DNA from: Siphonodentalium dalli
Lineage: Eukaryota > Mollusca > Scaphopoda > Gadilida > Siphonodentaliidae
NCBI GenBank assembly: GCA_032622095.1
Contig: CP136069.1
Coordinates: forward strand, 164,354,394 to 164,418,393
DNA length: 64,000 nt
Direction of reading: 5' to 3'
Shown here: piece by piece, positions 37,601-52,600 of the stretch
How the letters are laid out: the number at the start of each line of letters is the position of its first letter
Numbering within the stretch: the first letter of the stretch is position 1
The notes under the pieces: model-generated
Databases searched by the model: none
Told to the model about the DNA's origin: nothing
Seen by the model: only the letters and a program-made list of their open reading frames with translations
Program-made: the position numbers and the translations under genes

Positions 37601-40600
37601 TTCATTGAAACAGGTGTGCAATTTTCTGCTAATGAAAAGTGACTTGGGCCTTGAAAAACAAGCTAATAAAAATAATCTAAAAATTATGCCCCTATTTAAA
37701 AATTAGGTCATCTACTTCATATTAATCAAGTGTAATATTAATGGAAATTATACCTCATGTTCACCGGAAGTGCTTGCATTCATCCATATTTAATCTTGCT
37801 GTTGATTCACAAGGCAGAGGATTATAAACAGATATATAATTTATATTATTATGATTCAACACCATTGTATTAATAAGGTCAGATAAACAAAAAAGTCTGT
37901 TTCCCAGGGATCGCTGCATTACCAAAATATGTGCAGCCATAAATACCACTCATCCTAAATTCATTTGATGGAAGACTCTATCGCGAATGTTGTCGTATGC
38001 AAGGTGCAAATCTAGCCAGACAGACTGGCTATTACTGCTATTACATTCACCGAAGGGAGATATTAAATTGGCGATCATCTGATCGCAAAATGGCTGCGAT
38101 GGCTATGTAAAGATTTGACGATATAAACCATAATATCGGTCGACGATGGTAAAACATGGAGATAAATATCAACCTGAAAAATGCATTCAGAATTGAAATA
38201 TTGATAATTTGGACATATATTGTGACATTTCTGATTTCACATGCTGAAATGACGAAAATCCTACACTTAACATCAGTGGAGCCCTGAAGTAATTTTTCTT
38301 TTATTATGTAAATTAACCTTTTCAAAGCTGAAAACAAATTAATACAGGGAAAAAAGTGATTATTCAATGTTCTTACCTGTTGTCCAACATCAGAGTCAGC
38401 ATCCCTTGCAGTTTGTATTTCTTTTGTCATCAGCTATAAAATATACAATTCAGTTGTTTATTCACGTCACCTAAAGAACACATACAGTAATGCCTTAAAT
38501 AATCGACTCCTTAACCACAACAGAATTATGGGTAATTTTTCAGGATTCAGTTGGAAATATGGCTTGTTGTCACTCATCGGAAAGCTCTCAGTGAGATAAT
38601 AATAGCATTAAATTAATGATAGCATTAAATTTTAAGGCAGAAAAGAAAAACTTATTTAAAAAAATAAAATATAAAGCCTACCTACCGACCTTAAATTCTT
38701 TTTGGACATTTAACAATGTAACACCAACCACATATTTAATTTTCTTTAGCCTTATCAAAGTTGGGTGTGGGGATTGGTATAGAACTCGCCATGTTCCTGC
38801 CATAAGTTGACAACACTATTTAGTGACTATTACCCACCTCTTGTATAGCATTCATCACGACATGTTGCACCGATTCCTCCATTGCCATAATTCTCCGGAT
38901 ATACTCCTGCTTCTCATCACAATTAACTGCGCAGCCGAGAATTAGCTGGAGTAACCTCCCCAACTCCGCAGGATCGCTGTGTTCACCTGTAATAAAGGGC
39001 AAATAGCAATGGTGCCATTGTTTAAACTTACTGTAGTTATTACATGCTCACCAAAGGATCATAGGAAAGTTGCAGTCACTGTCAGATAAATACCGATCGA
39101 ATATGATATATAAATTTTCACTTTAAAACTATCCTGTGGGAAAAGAAAATTCATGTGATGCTTCCATGACGGGAGCTGCACATGTGCATCATTAAAGACA
39201 CTGTGCTAGTGCATTTTCTTATATGCGAGTCTCCTCATAGAGAGCCTTGCATATATAAGAGAATGCACTGGCTTACAAGGTCAAGGTAAATAGTGTTAGG
39301 CCAATGTATTCTCTTATATATATGTGAGGCTCCCTATGTGAGATTCGCATATATAAGAGGTTGCATTGGCACAGGGTTTTCGCAAAATTTCAGGAAGCTC
39401 CAGTCACAAAAGAGTTTGACTTACCGTATATATTACATGCTCACCAATGGATCATAGGAAAGTTGCAATCAGAAAAATACTGTTATCCCCCAGAATACAA
39501 TATAAAAATTTTGACTTCAAAACTATCCTGTGGGAATTAAAAAATTCACTAAACCTTTTCATGATGGGAGTTTCCTGAAATTTTGTGAAAACCCATTGGG
39601 AGCCTTGCATATATAAGAGAATATATTGGCCTAACAATATTTACCTTGACCTTGTATGCCAGTGCAGTCTCTTACATATGCGAAGCTCCCTAAAGGAGAC
39701 TCACATATATAAGAGAATGCACTAGCAGGATCTTTACTGCTCCACCAGCGTAGCTCCTGTCATAAAAGGTTTAACCCTTTACCCAACAGAAAGGCCCTGT
39801 GCCAATGCATTCTCTTATATATGCGAGTCGACCATAGGTCGCCTCGCATATATAAGAGAATGCATTGGCTTAACACATTAAAAATTATAAAATTGTTAAA
39901 GAATGTAAGAAAAAATGGTAAAAAGTGTTAAAAAAAGATTTGTTTTAGGCCAATGCATTCTCTTATATATGCGAGGCGACCTATGGTCGACTCGCATATA
40001 TAAGAGAATGCATTGGCACAGGGCATAACTGTAACTATCACAATGTGGTCAAGGAGCCGGTTCCAATGATATCCATATTTGTATGGTTCTATTGAGACAG
40101 TCCGAAGATATTTTAGGCTGTTGAAGCTTTATTTGGCCAGTTTTGGCCGGTTTGTTAGGTAAAGGGTTAAGTGAGCACTCATTAGATATTTTTTGGTATC
40201 TATTATAAAACACTAGATATCCAAGTTGCGTAAATAGTCATAGTTATGCGTAAACAAGGAACTGGCTAAGCTCAAGGTAGCTACAGTAATGCCCTAATTA
40301 ATCGACCCCTTAACCACAGCCGAATTATGGGTAACTATTCAGGATTTAGTCGGAAATATGGCTTGTTGCCATTCATCGGAAAGCTCTCGGGGAGTTAAGT
40401 TAAGCAGTCGATTAATTAGGGCATTACTGTACATTGCAACACAAACTCCATAGTCAGCTGACTGTGGCAGTACATTGGAGTGGATGGCAGTGGATGTATC
40501 CTGGCGTATTTTAATATTCAGACATAATATATTGGGATATGATTTTGGTACATGAATTTGAGTTTCATGATACAAGTAATATAATATTTCAGTGTTCAAC

Positions 40601-43600
40601 ATTGGTCGAAACCAAAACAGAAATCATGGTTTATTTGACAAATACAAACCAAACCAAAACTGACTCAAAATTAAACAAGACAGTCAATGACTGTGGGGTC
40701 GCTCACCAGACTGCAAAGACTGATAAGACTGGGACTCTGGAGACCAAAACAGTCAGCACTTTTCATAATCACTTTAAAAGAAGTAGATTTAAACAGGATA
40801 TGTGGCTAGAGAGACTGTAAGTATGTAGATTGGTGAAAATCCACCTTGAAATTGCCAACTGTACACTACTGATCACCCCCCCCCCCCTGGTCCCACCCTA
40901 TTTAACCTGGTGACCCCATCTGAATAAATTAGAATCCCAGACACCAAAGAACCCTTCATACATATCATAAATATCAGTAAAATAGACCTGATGGTCCTTG
41001 TGAAGGAAGCATATTAAGAGGGAAAATGTCCTTCGCTTGGCCCCTATTTGACCAGGTGACCCCATTTAAAAACAAATCTGAATTGCAGTCAAGGAAGAAC
41101 ATTCCATTCTATATAAGCCAAATAGTTCTTGCAAAACATATTTTAAGAATTACTATGTAGTGAAATAGTTAAGTCTCTTGCTCTGCCCTTATTTGACTTT
41201 GTGATCCCATTTTCACAAATCTGATCAGGATAAGATTTAAGTTCCCCAGTTGAAGTTGGTGATATTCACCCATTGGGCACCTCATTTATGAATTTTATCT
41301 TCTGCAAGTTAGGGGATATAGAAACTTCCTAGAAGGGAAATTTAACTAACAACAATGTAAATTTGATACTGTAGATACTTCCCAGAAGATGAGGCCTAAG
41401 CAGAATGAGGTCTCCAGAAGGTGAATTTGGTGATGCTAGCCCGCTGTGTGGGATAGCATCACAAAAAGCGTGTCTGTTCCTACATTGTGCATGCCTGGCC
41501 TCAAGCAACACAATGTATTATACAATCAAGCCTTGAAATAGTGTGAAAGTGTGTCTGTCGTTTGCAGAATGAGGTCCCCAGAGGGTGAATTTAGTGATGC
41601 TATCCCGCACAGCGGGCTAGCATCACTAAATTCACCCTCTAGGGACCTCATTCTGCTAGGGCCCCCAACTGCTATGGCAGACCTAGGATAAGATTGAAGT
41701 TCCCCAGTTGAAGTTGGTGATGTTCACCCATTGGGCACCTCAATTATGAATTTATCTTCTGCAAATTAGGGGATATAGAAACTTCCTAGAAGGGAAATGT
41801 AACTAACAACAATGTTAATTTGATACTATAGATACTTCCCAGAAGATGAGGCCTAAGCAGAATGAGGTCTCCAGAGGGTGAATTTGGTGATGCTAGGCCG
41901 CTGTGTGGGATAGCATCACTAAATTCACCCTCTGGGGACCTCATTCTGGAAATGACATTAGTCCTGATATGAACAATACATGAGAGATTGGGAATTAATG
42001 ACATCTAGCAAATCTGCAGGAATGTTTATAAACATATCAAGATTGACATGATTGTGTCGGCATACCCAGCATATATACAGTTACAGCCAAAGTAAATGCT
42101 TCTTATTAATGATTCTGTCAAGAATTTGAGTAAATTTTATTTTTGAGACCAGGCCAGGGTGGCAGAAGCAGTGCACTTGAATGAAGGGCCAGGGGCCACA
42201 ACCTACAGAAATGTAATGGCATTAGTTTTTCAATTATCAAAAAATGTTAGACAATATATATATACAATTGACCATGGAGTTAAATACACTTTTTTTCTTC
42301 TTTTTAAAAAAAATATTCTAATAAAAAAAAACAATTCCACAGTTTTTTTAAATATTCTTTTATTTTTTAATATATCATTTCTTTTCTATTCTTTTCTTTT
42401 TTGGTTAAAGAGTTTAATCTGAATTTTTTTTTTCTGAGTTATGTCCCTGGCCCCACCCACATTTGACCCAGTGACCTCATTTGAACAAACCAATGATCCT
42501 TCATACCAAATATGAACCCATTTGGCCTGATGGTATTCGAGAAGAAGATGTTTAAAAGAATTACTATGGAGGGAAAGAGTTATGGCCCTGGTTTCTCAAC
42601 TAATCAACCTGGTGACCTCATTTGAACAAATCTGGATGTGAGTCACCTAGGGAACATCCACACCAAATATGAACCCATTAGGCCTTATGGATCTGGAAAA
42701 GAAGTCGTTATAAGAATTACTATGAAGGAATGGCCCTGCTTTCGCAACTATTTGACCCAGTGACCTCATTTGAACAAATCTGAATGAGAGTCACCTAGGG
42801 AACATCCACACCAAATATGAACCAATTCGGTCCAATGGAACTTTAGAAGAAGATGTTCAAAGAATTGTTGACGGACGGATGGACGGATGGACGGATGGAC
42901 GGACGACGAACGAGGAGTGATGACTATAGCTCCACCGGAGACTTCGTCTCAGGTGAGCTAAAAACTGCACATCACTAACATGACAAACTAATGAGTGATT
43001 ACAGACCTATTGCATTAACATCTGGCATCTGGAAGTCTTGTATATGAATGTTCAGAACCTACAGAGAAATGGAATAAGTATAAAGCTAAATGCATTCCAT
43101 GATGACAATATAAATAATGTATTTTACTAATCTATGGATCAAGTATTATTAGAACATAGGTCAAGGTCCTGCAAGTATTTGAGATTCGATACTGACATCG
43201 GTGACAAGATTCAAGTTCGACACCGTATCGGAGAGCTGATTCAGAAGTTTTTGAATTGGTTGATTTGGTGCAATTGTTTTGTTCTGCATCTAAGTAACAC
43301 ATGATAGATTATCCCCAGTAATCAATCCCCGCAGAATTTGCTGATTGATTTAGAAGTTTCACGTTGGCCGTTCGGAAAGTCTTATTTTTCCTTGATAACC
43401 ACTATTTTGAACGAGAGGCTTATCACGATTGGCAGATTTTAACCCATCCCTTGGCGATAGTAAATTGCTATGATCGGAATCATAATCTAGAGATTTGATG
43501 TTGAATTATAGAGTATAATGTTATGTACTAAAGTAGCAAAGTTGTACAGATAAATGTACATAATAACACACATTATTGGAATTTATGGGTCAAAAGAGAA

Positions 43601-46600
43601 GGTTTAGTATAACATCTAAACTATAGAGCCTGTCACCGCTATCATTGTGTAAGAAATTGCCATGTGAGATATCAAAATAATATAGTTATTTAATACTGGA
43701 AAAGGTTAAAAGACATGAAATGCAAAAAAATGGGTTAAATCTCCTATATCTGGCCCTGTTTGATCCAATGTAATGCATTGGGTCACTTGGAAGTGTGATA
43801 CCATATGTGGTTCTTTTTGACAGGTCTGCCACATTTTAACAATCTGAATACCTACAACCCAAGGACCCTTCACAACATGTCAGATTTATCAGCTTGGTGG
43901 GTCCCGAGATGTTCAAATGAGTCTCAGTAATTTCAATGAAGAATTGTTTTTCTAACTGAATTTTTTTTTTATTAATAAGGTTAAAAATAAAAATTTTAAC
44001 TTTTTTTTGTTTTGAAAAGGGCCCATAACTCTGGTTTTTTTTTAAATCAGACTAAAACCCATATTCAAACTCGATCTGTATTTTGGGCCTAGAAACTCAA
44101 ATACCAAATTTGGTTCCGATCAAATATATATCAGATAAATTATTTTTGAGTTGTTGCAGCATGCGTGAATTTTAAGTCGAAAAATGGCCGTAACTTCATA
44201 ACAAAAACTCGGACCAAACCCATGTTCAAACTCGATCTGAATTTTGGGCTGAGATACTCACTTACAAAATTTGGTTCCATTCGGATAGAATATGTTTGAG
44301 ATATCGTACCATGCGTAAAGTGTCTACAGATGAACAGACAGATGGACGGAAGAACAACGAGTGATCAATCTGGACTTCGACACTATGTGTACCATACTAT
44401 GGTATGGGTACACATAACAAAAGGAAAGATTAGAACGACTCAAGTGTGTGAACTGGTTAACATTATTGCATGAGTTTGTCATGACGAGATGGTAAATCGA
44501 GTATGGTAGGTTCGACTCTTAGCTCGAGGCAAAACTTTAACATGTTCACAAAACTGTGCTGTTCTAAGTTTATTGCACAGTATGAAGATTGTAGCTTGTA
44601 ATACACTAGAATTTAGGTCAATATTGTTTTATTTAATTAAACAAATGTGTGATTTATGTAGATTATACCTCATAATTTAGCCATATTTCCTGTTAAAGTT
44701 AACCTCATCAATGACGTTGTCAATGTAATCAGGTTGCAATGTTCAAGGACAAGAAAAATGTTAAATCTTCTGTATTTTGCTGTATTTGGCAAATAATAAA
44801 TGAATGGGTGTGCAATAAATGTTTGTAGTGTCCGATAGATATTGTGGGTTTTTCAAGAGTTAACCATTTACCCAACAGAACGGCCATAGGTCCATAGGTC
44901 GCCTCGCATATATAAGAGAATGCATTGGCTTAACACATTAAAAATTATAAAATTGTTAAAGAATGTAAGAAAAAATGGTAAAAAGTGTTAAAAAAAGATT
45001 TTTTTTAGGCCAATGCATTCTCTTATATATGCGAGGCGACCTATGGTCGACTCGCATATATAAGAGAATGCATTGGCACAGGGCATAACTGTAACTATCA
45101 CAATGTGGTCAAGGAGCCGGTTCCAATGATATCCATATTTGTATGGTTCTATTGAGACAGACCGAAGATATTTTAGGCTGTTGAAGCTTTATTTGGCCGG
45201 TTTTGGCCGGTTTGTTGGGTAAAGGGTTAACAAACAACACCCGATTTGAGAACATCGGAAAATACTGACCTCAAGGTTATATTCCAAGATTCCTTTGAGT
45301 ATTTTCTTCAAATTGCTGACCTGTAATTATAGAAATAAAATATAGTGATTAAGAAACTAGCAGCAACCTAAGATTTGACTAATCCTGGTTTATTGCGATT
45401 TGTTTTGGTCATTTCAGCTACTAGGCATTATCATGTCAGTTTTATTGGAAATACCGTATGGGATAGAAGGTTAACTTCACTGGGAAATCGCTTCACTGCA
45501 TTCGCATGTACAATCCACAGATTTCCGATAAGCAGCTGCCTTTCTCAAATTGTAATTTGTTTACCTTACTTTTGAATGGATTATGAATTAGCCCGTATCA
45601 GGAATTGGACCAGCTCTGACATAATTTACAGAATGAGGTCCCCAGAGGGTGAATTTAGTGATGCTAACCCACAAAGCAGGCTAGTGTCATCTAATTCACA
45701 CTCTGGGGACCTCATTCTGCTCAGGCCTCAACTGCTATGGGAGAGTGGATCAGATTGAAGTTCCCTAGGTAAAGTTGGTGATGTTCACCAATTAGTCACT
45801 TTGATTATGCATTTTATCTTAGACTGCAAATTAAGGGATATGGAAACTGAAAACAAGGGAAAATGTAAGTAAAAACAATGTTAATTTGAGACTAGATACT
45901 ACCCAGAAGATGAGGCCTAGGCAGAATGACATTGCTCACAACTTTATTTTTGAAGGAAAATCGAAACTACATGTATGTATCACTTAATATAAAATATGAC
46001 ATATACTTCATCTGAGCACAGACCTTGACCACTATACAATGAATAAATACTACTGTTGATACACTACTCAACTACTCTAGTAGTGTATATGTATAATAGT
46101 GTTTATTGAAGGGATGGGTGGCCTTCGTTGTAGCTTATAATTATGAAATAAATATTATCAAATTATGATAATTTACTCAAGAATATACTAATAGTATGAT
46201 ATCCACCCTTTAGCTACTGACTGAACCATCATGGAAGGGGAAGGGGAAAGGGAAGGGGCTGGATGAACCGACAAAAAGAGAAGATAAATTGAGTCCGAAT
46301 TTTTTTTCAGAAGCATTCATTGTTAATCTTCTCTTGATAAATAAATTAAAAGTATTTGTTTCACTTCTGCGCGAAAAGTTAAAAACATTCTAATGAAAAT
46401 TGCTACAACTTCAAAGTTTTTCCACTGAATACAAGGTACATAGACAAAGTTAATTTGTGTACTTATCAGAGCAGCCATTTTAATTCAGATTGTTTGCCCT
46501 CAGCAATCTGCTATGGCAACTCTTTGCCATGGTGCAGTTTGCTTCAGAAAATGACTTCGGCATTGCTGATTGCCATAGCCAATTATGAGGGCTGTCAGAG

Positions 46601-49600
46601 CATTATGCATACATAAATTTTGAAGTTCAAAGGAGCCCTGTCTGTTTCCTATTACCAGTAGTTACCTTCAGTCTCCAGTTGGTGACCTCATCTGTCTTTA
46701 TCTTCTTCGACCATGACTCAGTGAAGAAAGATGGCGCACTTGAAAAGAAAAGACAAATTTATGTAAATTTATATGTATTGCTTGAAGTCACATGTATTTT
46801 AAATTTATTTCAAATAACATACTTTTAACATATGTCTAGTAATCCCAATCATGGGCCAGGGCAAAAAAGTACATGTATATCAATTCGTACATGGAGTCTC
46901 AGACAATGTTTTTTCTGAATCAATGAGGGAGGGAGGACTTTCTTTGTTTTTTATGCACATTGAAGCATGGATTATGATAGCTTCCCATGTCTATAAATTG
47001 ACACCTCTCCATTATAACATGTGATCCTAAATTTCCTCCAATTGTTCTGCAGTTATAATTAGTACACCAGACTATGATGATCAGCTAATCATTTTCTTCA
47101 ATGTAATCATCTACTTAATGTTCTATGTCACTATGTGTATACATGATTGGCAATCTCCACACAGTATACAGAGATATGTTAAGAGTTCATGTATTTTGCA
47201 ATTAATGCTTGATATGTATGGACATATAAAAAACATACCAAAACAATTTTAAAAAATAAAATATTTTGTGTTTGCTTTTTTTCTTCATAATATCAAAAAT
47301 TGGAATAAAACATCGAATGCGGGCCATTTATTTTAAAGCGGCAGTGTCTAAGACCCAAATAATATTTTTTATTTGGCCTAATACAAAAATCACGTTTTGT
47401 GATGAGAGAGAAGCAACTATTTAAATCACATGTTATGAATGCTTTCCCATTCCAAATTTAGACAGTATGCAAGCCTGCAAATAATGTATCTGTCATTTGC
47501 AGAATGAGGTCTCCAGAGGGTGAATTTAGTGATGCATTCCTGCTCAGTGGGCAGAAGATGAAATGCATAATCAAGGTGACTAATAGGTGAACATCAATCT
47601 CAACTGGGGATTGAACTTCTGTCTGATCCAAGGTCCCCCATAGCAGTTGAGGCCTGAGGAGATTGAGGTCCACAGGGGGTGAATTGGTGAAGCTAGCCCA
47701 CTATGCTGGATAGTGTCACTAAATTCAACCTCTGGGGACCTCATTCTGCAAGTGACAGACACACTATTTGCATACTTGACAGTATGTTGTCCAACATCAA
47801 ACAATAGTACTGTACTTATGAATTTATACCATGTACATATGTATCAATTGCTGCTGGTCAAGCCATGCCTTTGAATTTTGCATTTTTTCATAATTTCAGA
47901 ATGTGTAATTCTTATGCATATGTTAATACCGATTTATGATCAAGATCTTGAACTTACATTTCGTGGAGCGCCTTTGACATAAAAATACCATCGCTGAGAA
48001 CTTCGGCAGAGTTGCATGGCGTCTTGATTTTGAAAGTCTGCAGCTGAAATTTCAAAATTTATAGTTATGCCAATATATTTTTTTGCACATTGTTTCAAGA
48101 CAAGGAATGGCAATTGTTTTGACAATTGACATATGCCTAATAATATTGTCAGCATGCTTATTTGGCACTGAGACATAGAGTGGAATTACCATCACTATTA
48201 TTAATTTCAGCCCAAATCCCCACCCATCACTATTATTACTCTTGAGTGCCTAATAAACATACATGTACGATTATTAAAATTGAGGTAAAATTCCCACCTG
48301 TACGATCGTTATTTGGTCCTGTACGTTTATTAAATTAACCAAAAGAAATAATTCACCAATCTTAAATTGTGTTATTCATAGATAAATGAACTCTGATTGT
48401 TGACAGTGATCAGCACACTGTAGATTCACAGACCTGGCTATCCATCAAACCTATTTTTGTCACATGGCATCAGTAAACCAGTCAGATGGTGCGTTTTGTT
48501 GGGATGTATGGTACTAATATTTCCAGTCTGTACGTTTATTCCGCCCTGTACTATTATTCAGTTACGCGACATTTTCCAACCTGTACTATTATTCCACCCT
48601 GTACTTTTATTAGGCACTCAAGAGTATGCCATCACGATTATCATGCAGCTGAGAGTAATGAGGTGAGTGAAAAACACACATGTAATTGACCACTTAACCA
48701 CAGCAGAATTATGGGTAATTTTTCAGGATTTAGTCGGAAATATGGCTTGTTGCCATTCATCGGAAAGCTCTCGCCATGTATGAGGAATGGGATGGGGAGA
48801 TGGGTATTTCATCATCAAAACAAGATATACGCTCAGTATTGGAAGGGCTTCGTTATCACAACCTGAAATAGTATATGAGTTCAGTATATCAATTCAGCTG
48901 ATGACCAGGTTTAATATCAAATTAGATGAGGATGATGCAACGGCTACAAACCCTTTTCAACACAGGCTACCATCATGTGTATGGCTTTAATAAAGTCATA
49001 CACATGATGGTGGCTAAACTAATAATATTTATATCACTTCACAAGGATGTTCTCTAGTTCATGCAATGCCAGCCACCTAGACCGAAGTCATGACGTTACA
49101 TGATTATATTACTCTCAGGTGCCTAATAATAGTAGGGACATGACCAAAAAATTCAAATCCAAAACAATCTGGAAATGTTTGTACCAATGTATAGAACAGA
49201 GAATGACAATCAAAACGACATTTATCTCATTGAAAATAATCGATCGGTTTAAATGTTATGGTAATTTGAAGCCGTTAATATCCATTGAGTTATCATTGGC
49301 ACTGTGTGACTCTGTTTTGACGTAATTGGGCACTGACGACGTCAACATTTAATTGACTTAATAAGGAATTTTTGTGTATCTTAAATTTTAGACTCAATAA
49401 AAAAAATATGTTGTCTAGTAGTCTACCATAGAATTTCTTGAAATTTTGCACATATATAGAAGAATATCATGGAATAAATTTTATTCGGGTCCCATCGACT
49501 TTGAAACACTCCTTCAGATTGAATTTGAAGTGCAGATTTGAACTTTTCGTTATTTTATTCATAACAGCTGAATCAGATTATCTTTATTTGAGAAATGAGA

Positions 49601-52600
49601 TAGACAGTCACTTTCATGATGTACTAGCAAAGACAAAATCAATTATAGGCCCAAATAGCCATTATTCTTATTACACGAAACACCCCAATACACAACACAC
49701 TTTTAAAAAGTAAAAAGGAGTCACACTTTATTGGCCAAAATCCCACAACGTCGAACCTGTCACATACCTAATAATAATGTCATCACGATAATTAATTTTA
49801 GAGAAAATTCCCAACGATCACTATTTAGTATTGAAACAGAGTGAAATTGCCATCAATATTATAAATTTCAGCATAAATCCCCACCCATCACTATTATTAG
49901 GGCATCATGCTTATTAGGCACCTGAGAGTAGTCTATGAATTGAGTATGATTAGTATGAATATGAGGCCTAAAAAAAAAAATACCTTTGTTTCCCCTAACG
50001 GAGCTGAAAAATATAGGTGCGGGCATTTTTTTTTTTTGGTGGAAATCTCCCAAAAGTTCTCACTTTCCCATGTATATATACATGTCAGGTGTGATTTGAA
50101 TGCTGGAAGCTTCATTATGATATTGGAAGGAGATGAGATCAGCAAGACACAAGGCATAAAATAGAATAGCATAGTATTTACAGCGATTCTCATTTACGTC
50201 CATGGTATTTATTTGTATTTAAAATCACAAAGTACAATAAAAAGAAAATATTCAATACCAATTCAACCAAAATATCCTATACCAACATATGCTACCAGCC
50301 TACCATTTTCACTTTAAAAGTGTTTAAAATATCGCCAACAAAACACTCCTTTTCAACGTTAAACGTTTCCTTTGAATCCAAGTCCAAACTATATTTAACG
50401 ACAACGTTGTCCGTAAAACCTGTATGGTGTTCTTGAAACACGTGTAAAAACTTCTTAGCATGTGAAACTACGGTAAATTTGTTTACCGCGTCCATGAGAG
50501 AACATTTTAGAAACGTTAGCCTTAACACACTGCTGCTACCCATGGTTTGTGACGCCATGACATAGGTGAATATTCCTGTTTTGATGGAAGATTTTAGAGA
50601 TGAGCCGATTGTCAAATAGAGCCTTGCTCCAATTGCCGATTATTTGAGATAACAATCGGCCGATTCAGGTGCCGATTCCCATTATTGTAATAATTATACC
50701 AGAATATGTTATATGTGTTATATAATACTTAGAATTAGAAGCAAGCAACAACCGTAGTAATATGCCAGTACACAGTATATATACATAAGTATACGTTTGG
50801 GTAAGTATATATAGGTAGGTATGGGCGGACTTGTGATCGAATACAGGCACATGTCCTGCAGAGGCTGTGGAGCCTGTGGTACGGGGCCTCGGTGTATTTA
50901 TTGTATCGACGAAATAAATGAATTAACGTACCCATGTATTCTAGGCTATTCCACAACAATTAGTTTGAAAGTTTGATGTAGCCACGTGTATGACGACATA
51001 TCCACGGCCCGTTTTTGATAACAATTCATCAAACGGCATTTTTCTTTGATCCCAATTCAAAGACATCACATCAAAGGAAATAAGCCGACTGAACTAGTTG
51101 CAAGTTACACCATGTTCATGTAAATTTTGCAGACACGATTTGATTGTCGATTTCGGCATGGTCATCAAAATAATCATTGGTGGTGACCTATACGTGACGT
51201 CACACGAGGCTGACTGGATGGAATGACATTGTCTTCGACTATTTAAAGTTAATCATTAATGGAAAGTTGTGTTGGGTGAAAGACTTTGAAAAGATTAATT
51301 ACAGATAGTAAAATTAATAACTAAATTTCTTTAATTCTTTTTAATATCTGACTATTAATGCTTGTACAGTTTTTCGTCCTGACAACTGATACACATGTTA
51401 TAATATGCTCAATTTAATTGAACAAACAGTGAAGTCCGTCAGCTGCGCAATTAAATGTCACGTGATATGCACTTTCGGTTTTTACAGTTTATACCTGTTT
51501 TACGCTGTGTGTACTGTATAGATAGATTTGTTGTGATGCGTATGCATACATTTTGATTTTTGATAGTCTGACATACATAAATCAAAATGTCTACATGTTG
51601 ACACACAATAAAGTTACGTATCGGCCTACATGAGTCCCATGAGATGTAATTTGTGTACATCATCATATAATTTATGATTACGCGCAATCACAGCGTCATC
51701 ATCGCAGCCTGGCTCTAACCCAAAGTGTCACGTGCTTCCCGGCGATCCCTACTAATATATTGTTCAAACATAGACCCAGGCACGGCCGGTGTATTGAAGA
51801 GGAGATGGCTGTATATCAAGTTTGTGTTTGGTAAATCACTTTCCCCATGTTTACTGGTCATTTATTCAACAAAACATCGTCATATTTAAAACAGTTTATT
51901 GAAGAAACACAAGCACCTGATTTCTATTTAGACAATCGGAAATGCCGATGTTGAAACCCGAGTACCGATTGTCATCCGATGGGCCACAATCGGCCGATTC
52001 CGATTGTCGTTCCTGATTATAGGCTCATCACTAGAAGATTTAAATGAAAACGATGTATTTTTTATTTTCCGTGGGCGCCACCCTTTTACGAAATGCGTCC
52101 GGACGTCGAGTCATTAGAAACGGGGCCTATTATAAAGCGACGAACTGAGACAAACAGCGTCGGCAGCTATTTTCTTTTATTTTCGAAAAAAAAAAGGAAT
52201 TTTTTTTTTTTCGGTGCGGGAGGTTTTAATAGGTGAGGGCGGGTTAGGGGAAACAAAGGTATTTTTTTTTAGGCCTGATTTGGGACACCCACATAAACAA
52301 CATCTGCAGGAAGGCAAACTATACCCTCGCATTCCTACGAAGAAACCTGAGGCACTGCACAGGTTACATATCGCTAGTCACACCTGTTATGGAATATGCT
52401 GACAGAGTATGGGATCCCTACCGACAGGATGATATCAATAAATTAGAACGGATACATAGAAGAAGAGCTCGCTTCATAAGAAACAACTACAGAAGTCGAG
52501 AAGTGACTGGAATCAGTTGGAGGAATCAACAATTGATCAAACTGAGCCAGTGGATTCCTTCAAGAACGCACTCGAGGAAATCATCTAGACCTCTCTCCCG

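Noticed and set aside
42990-43050. Plus-strand peptide [10 protein letters not shown], resembling the YRPISLTS motif of reverse transcriptases
   Set aside because: The minus strand of the same bases is HOOK exon 5, with acceptor, Hook-specific residues and the right position between exons 4 and 6. The RT-like string is a chance reverse translation.
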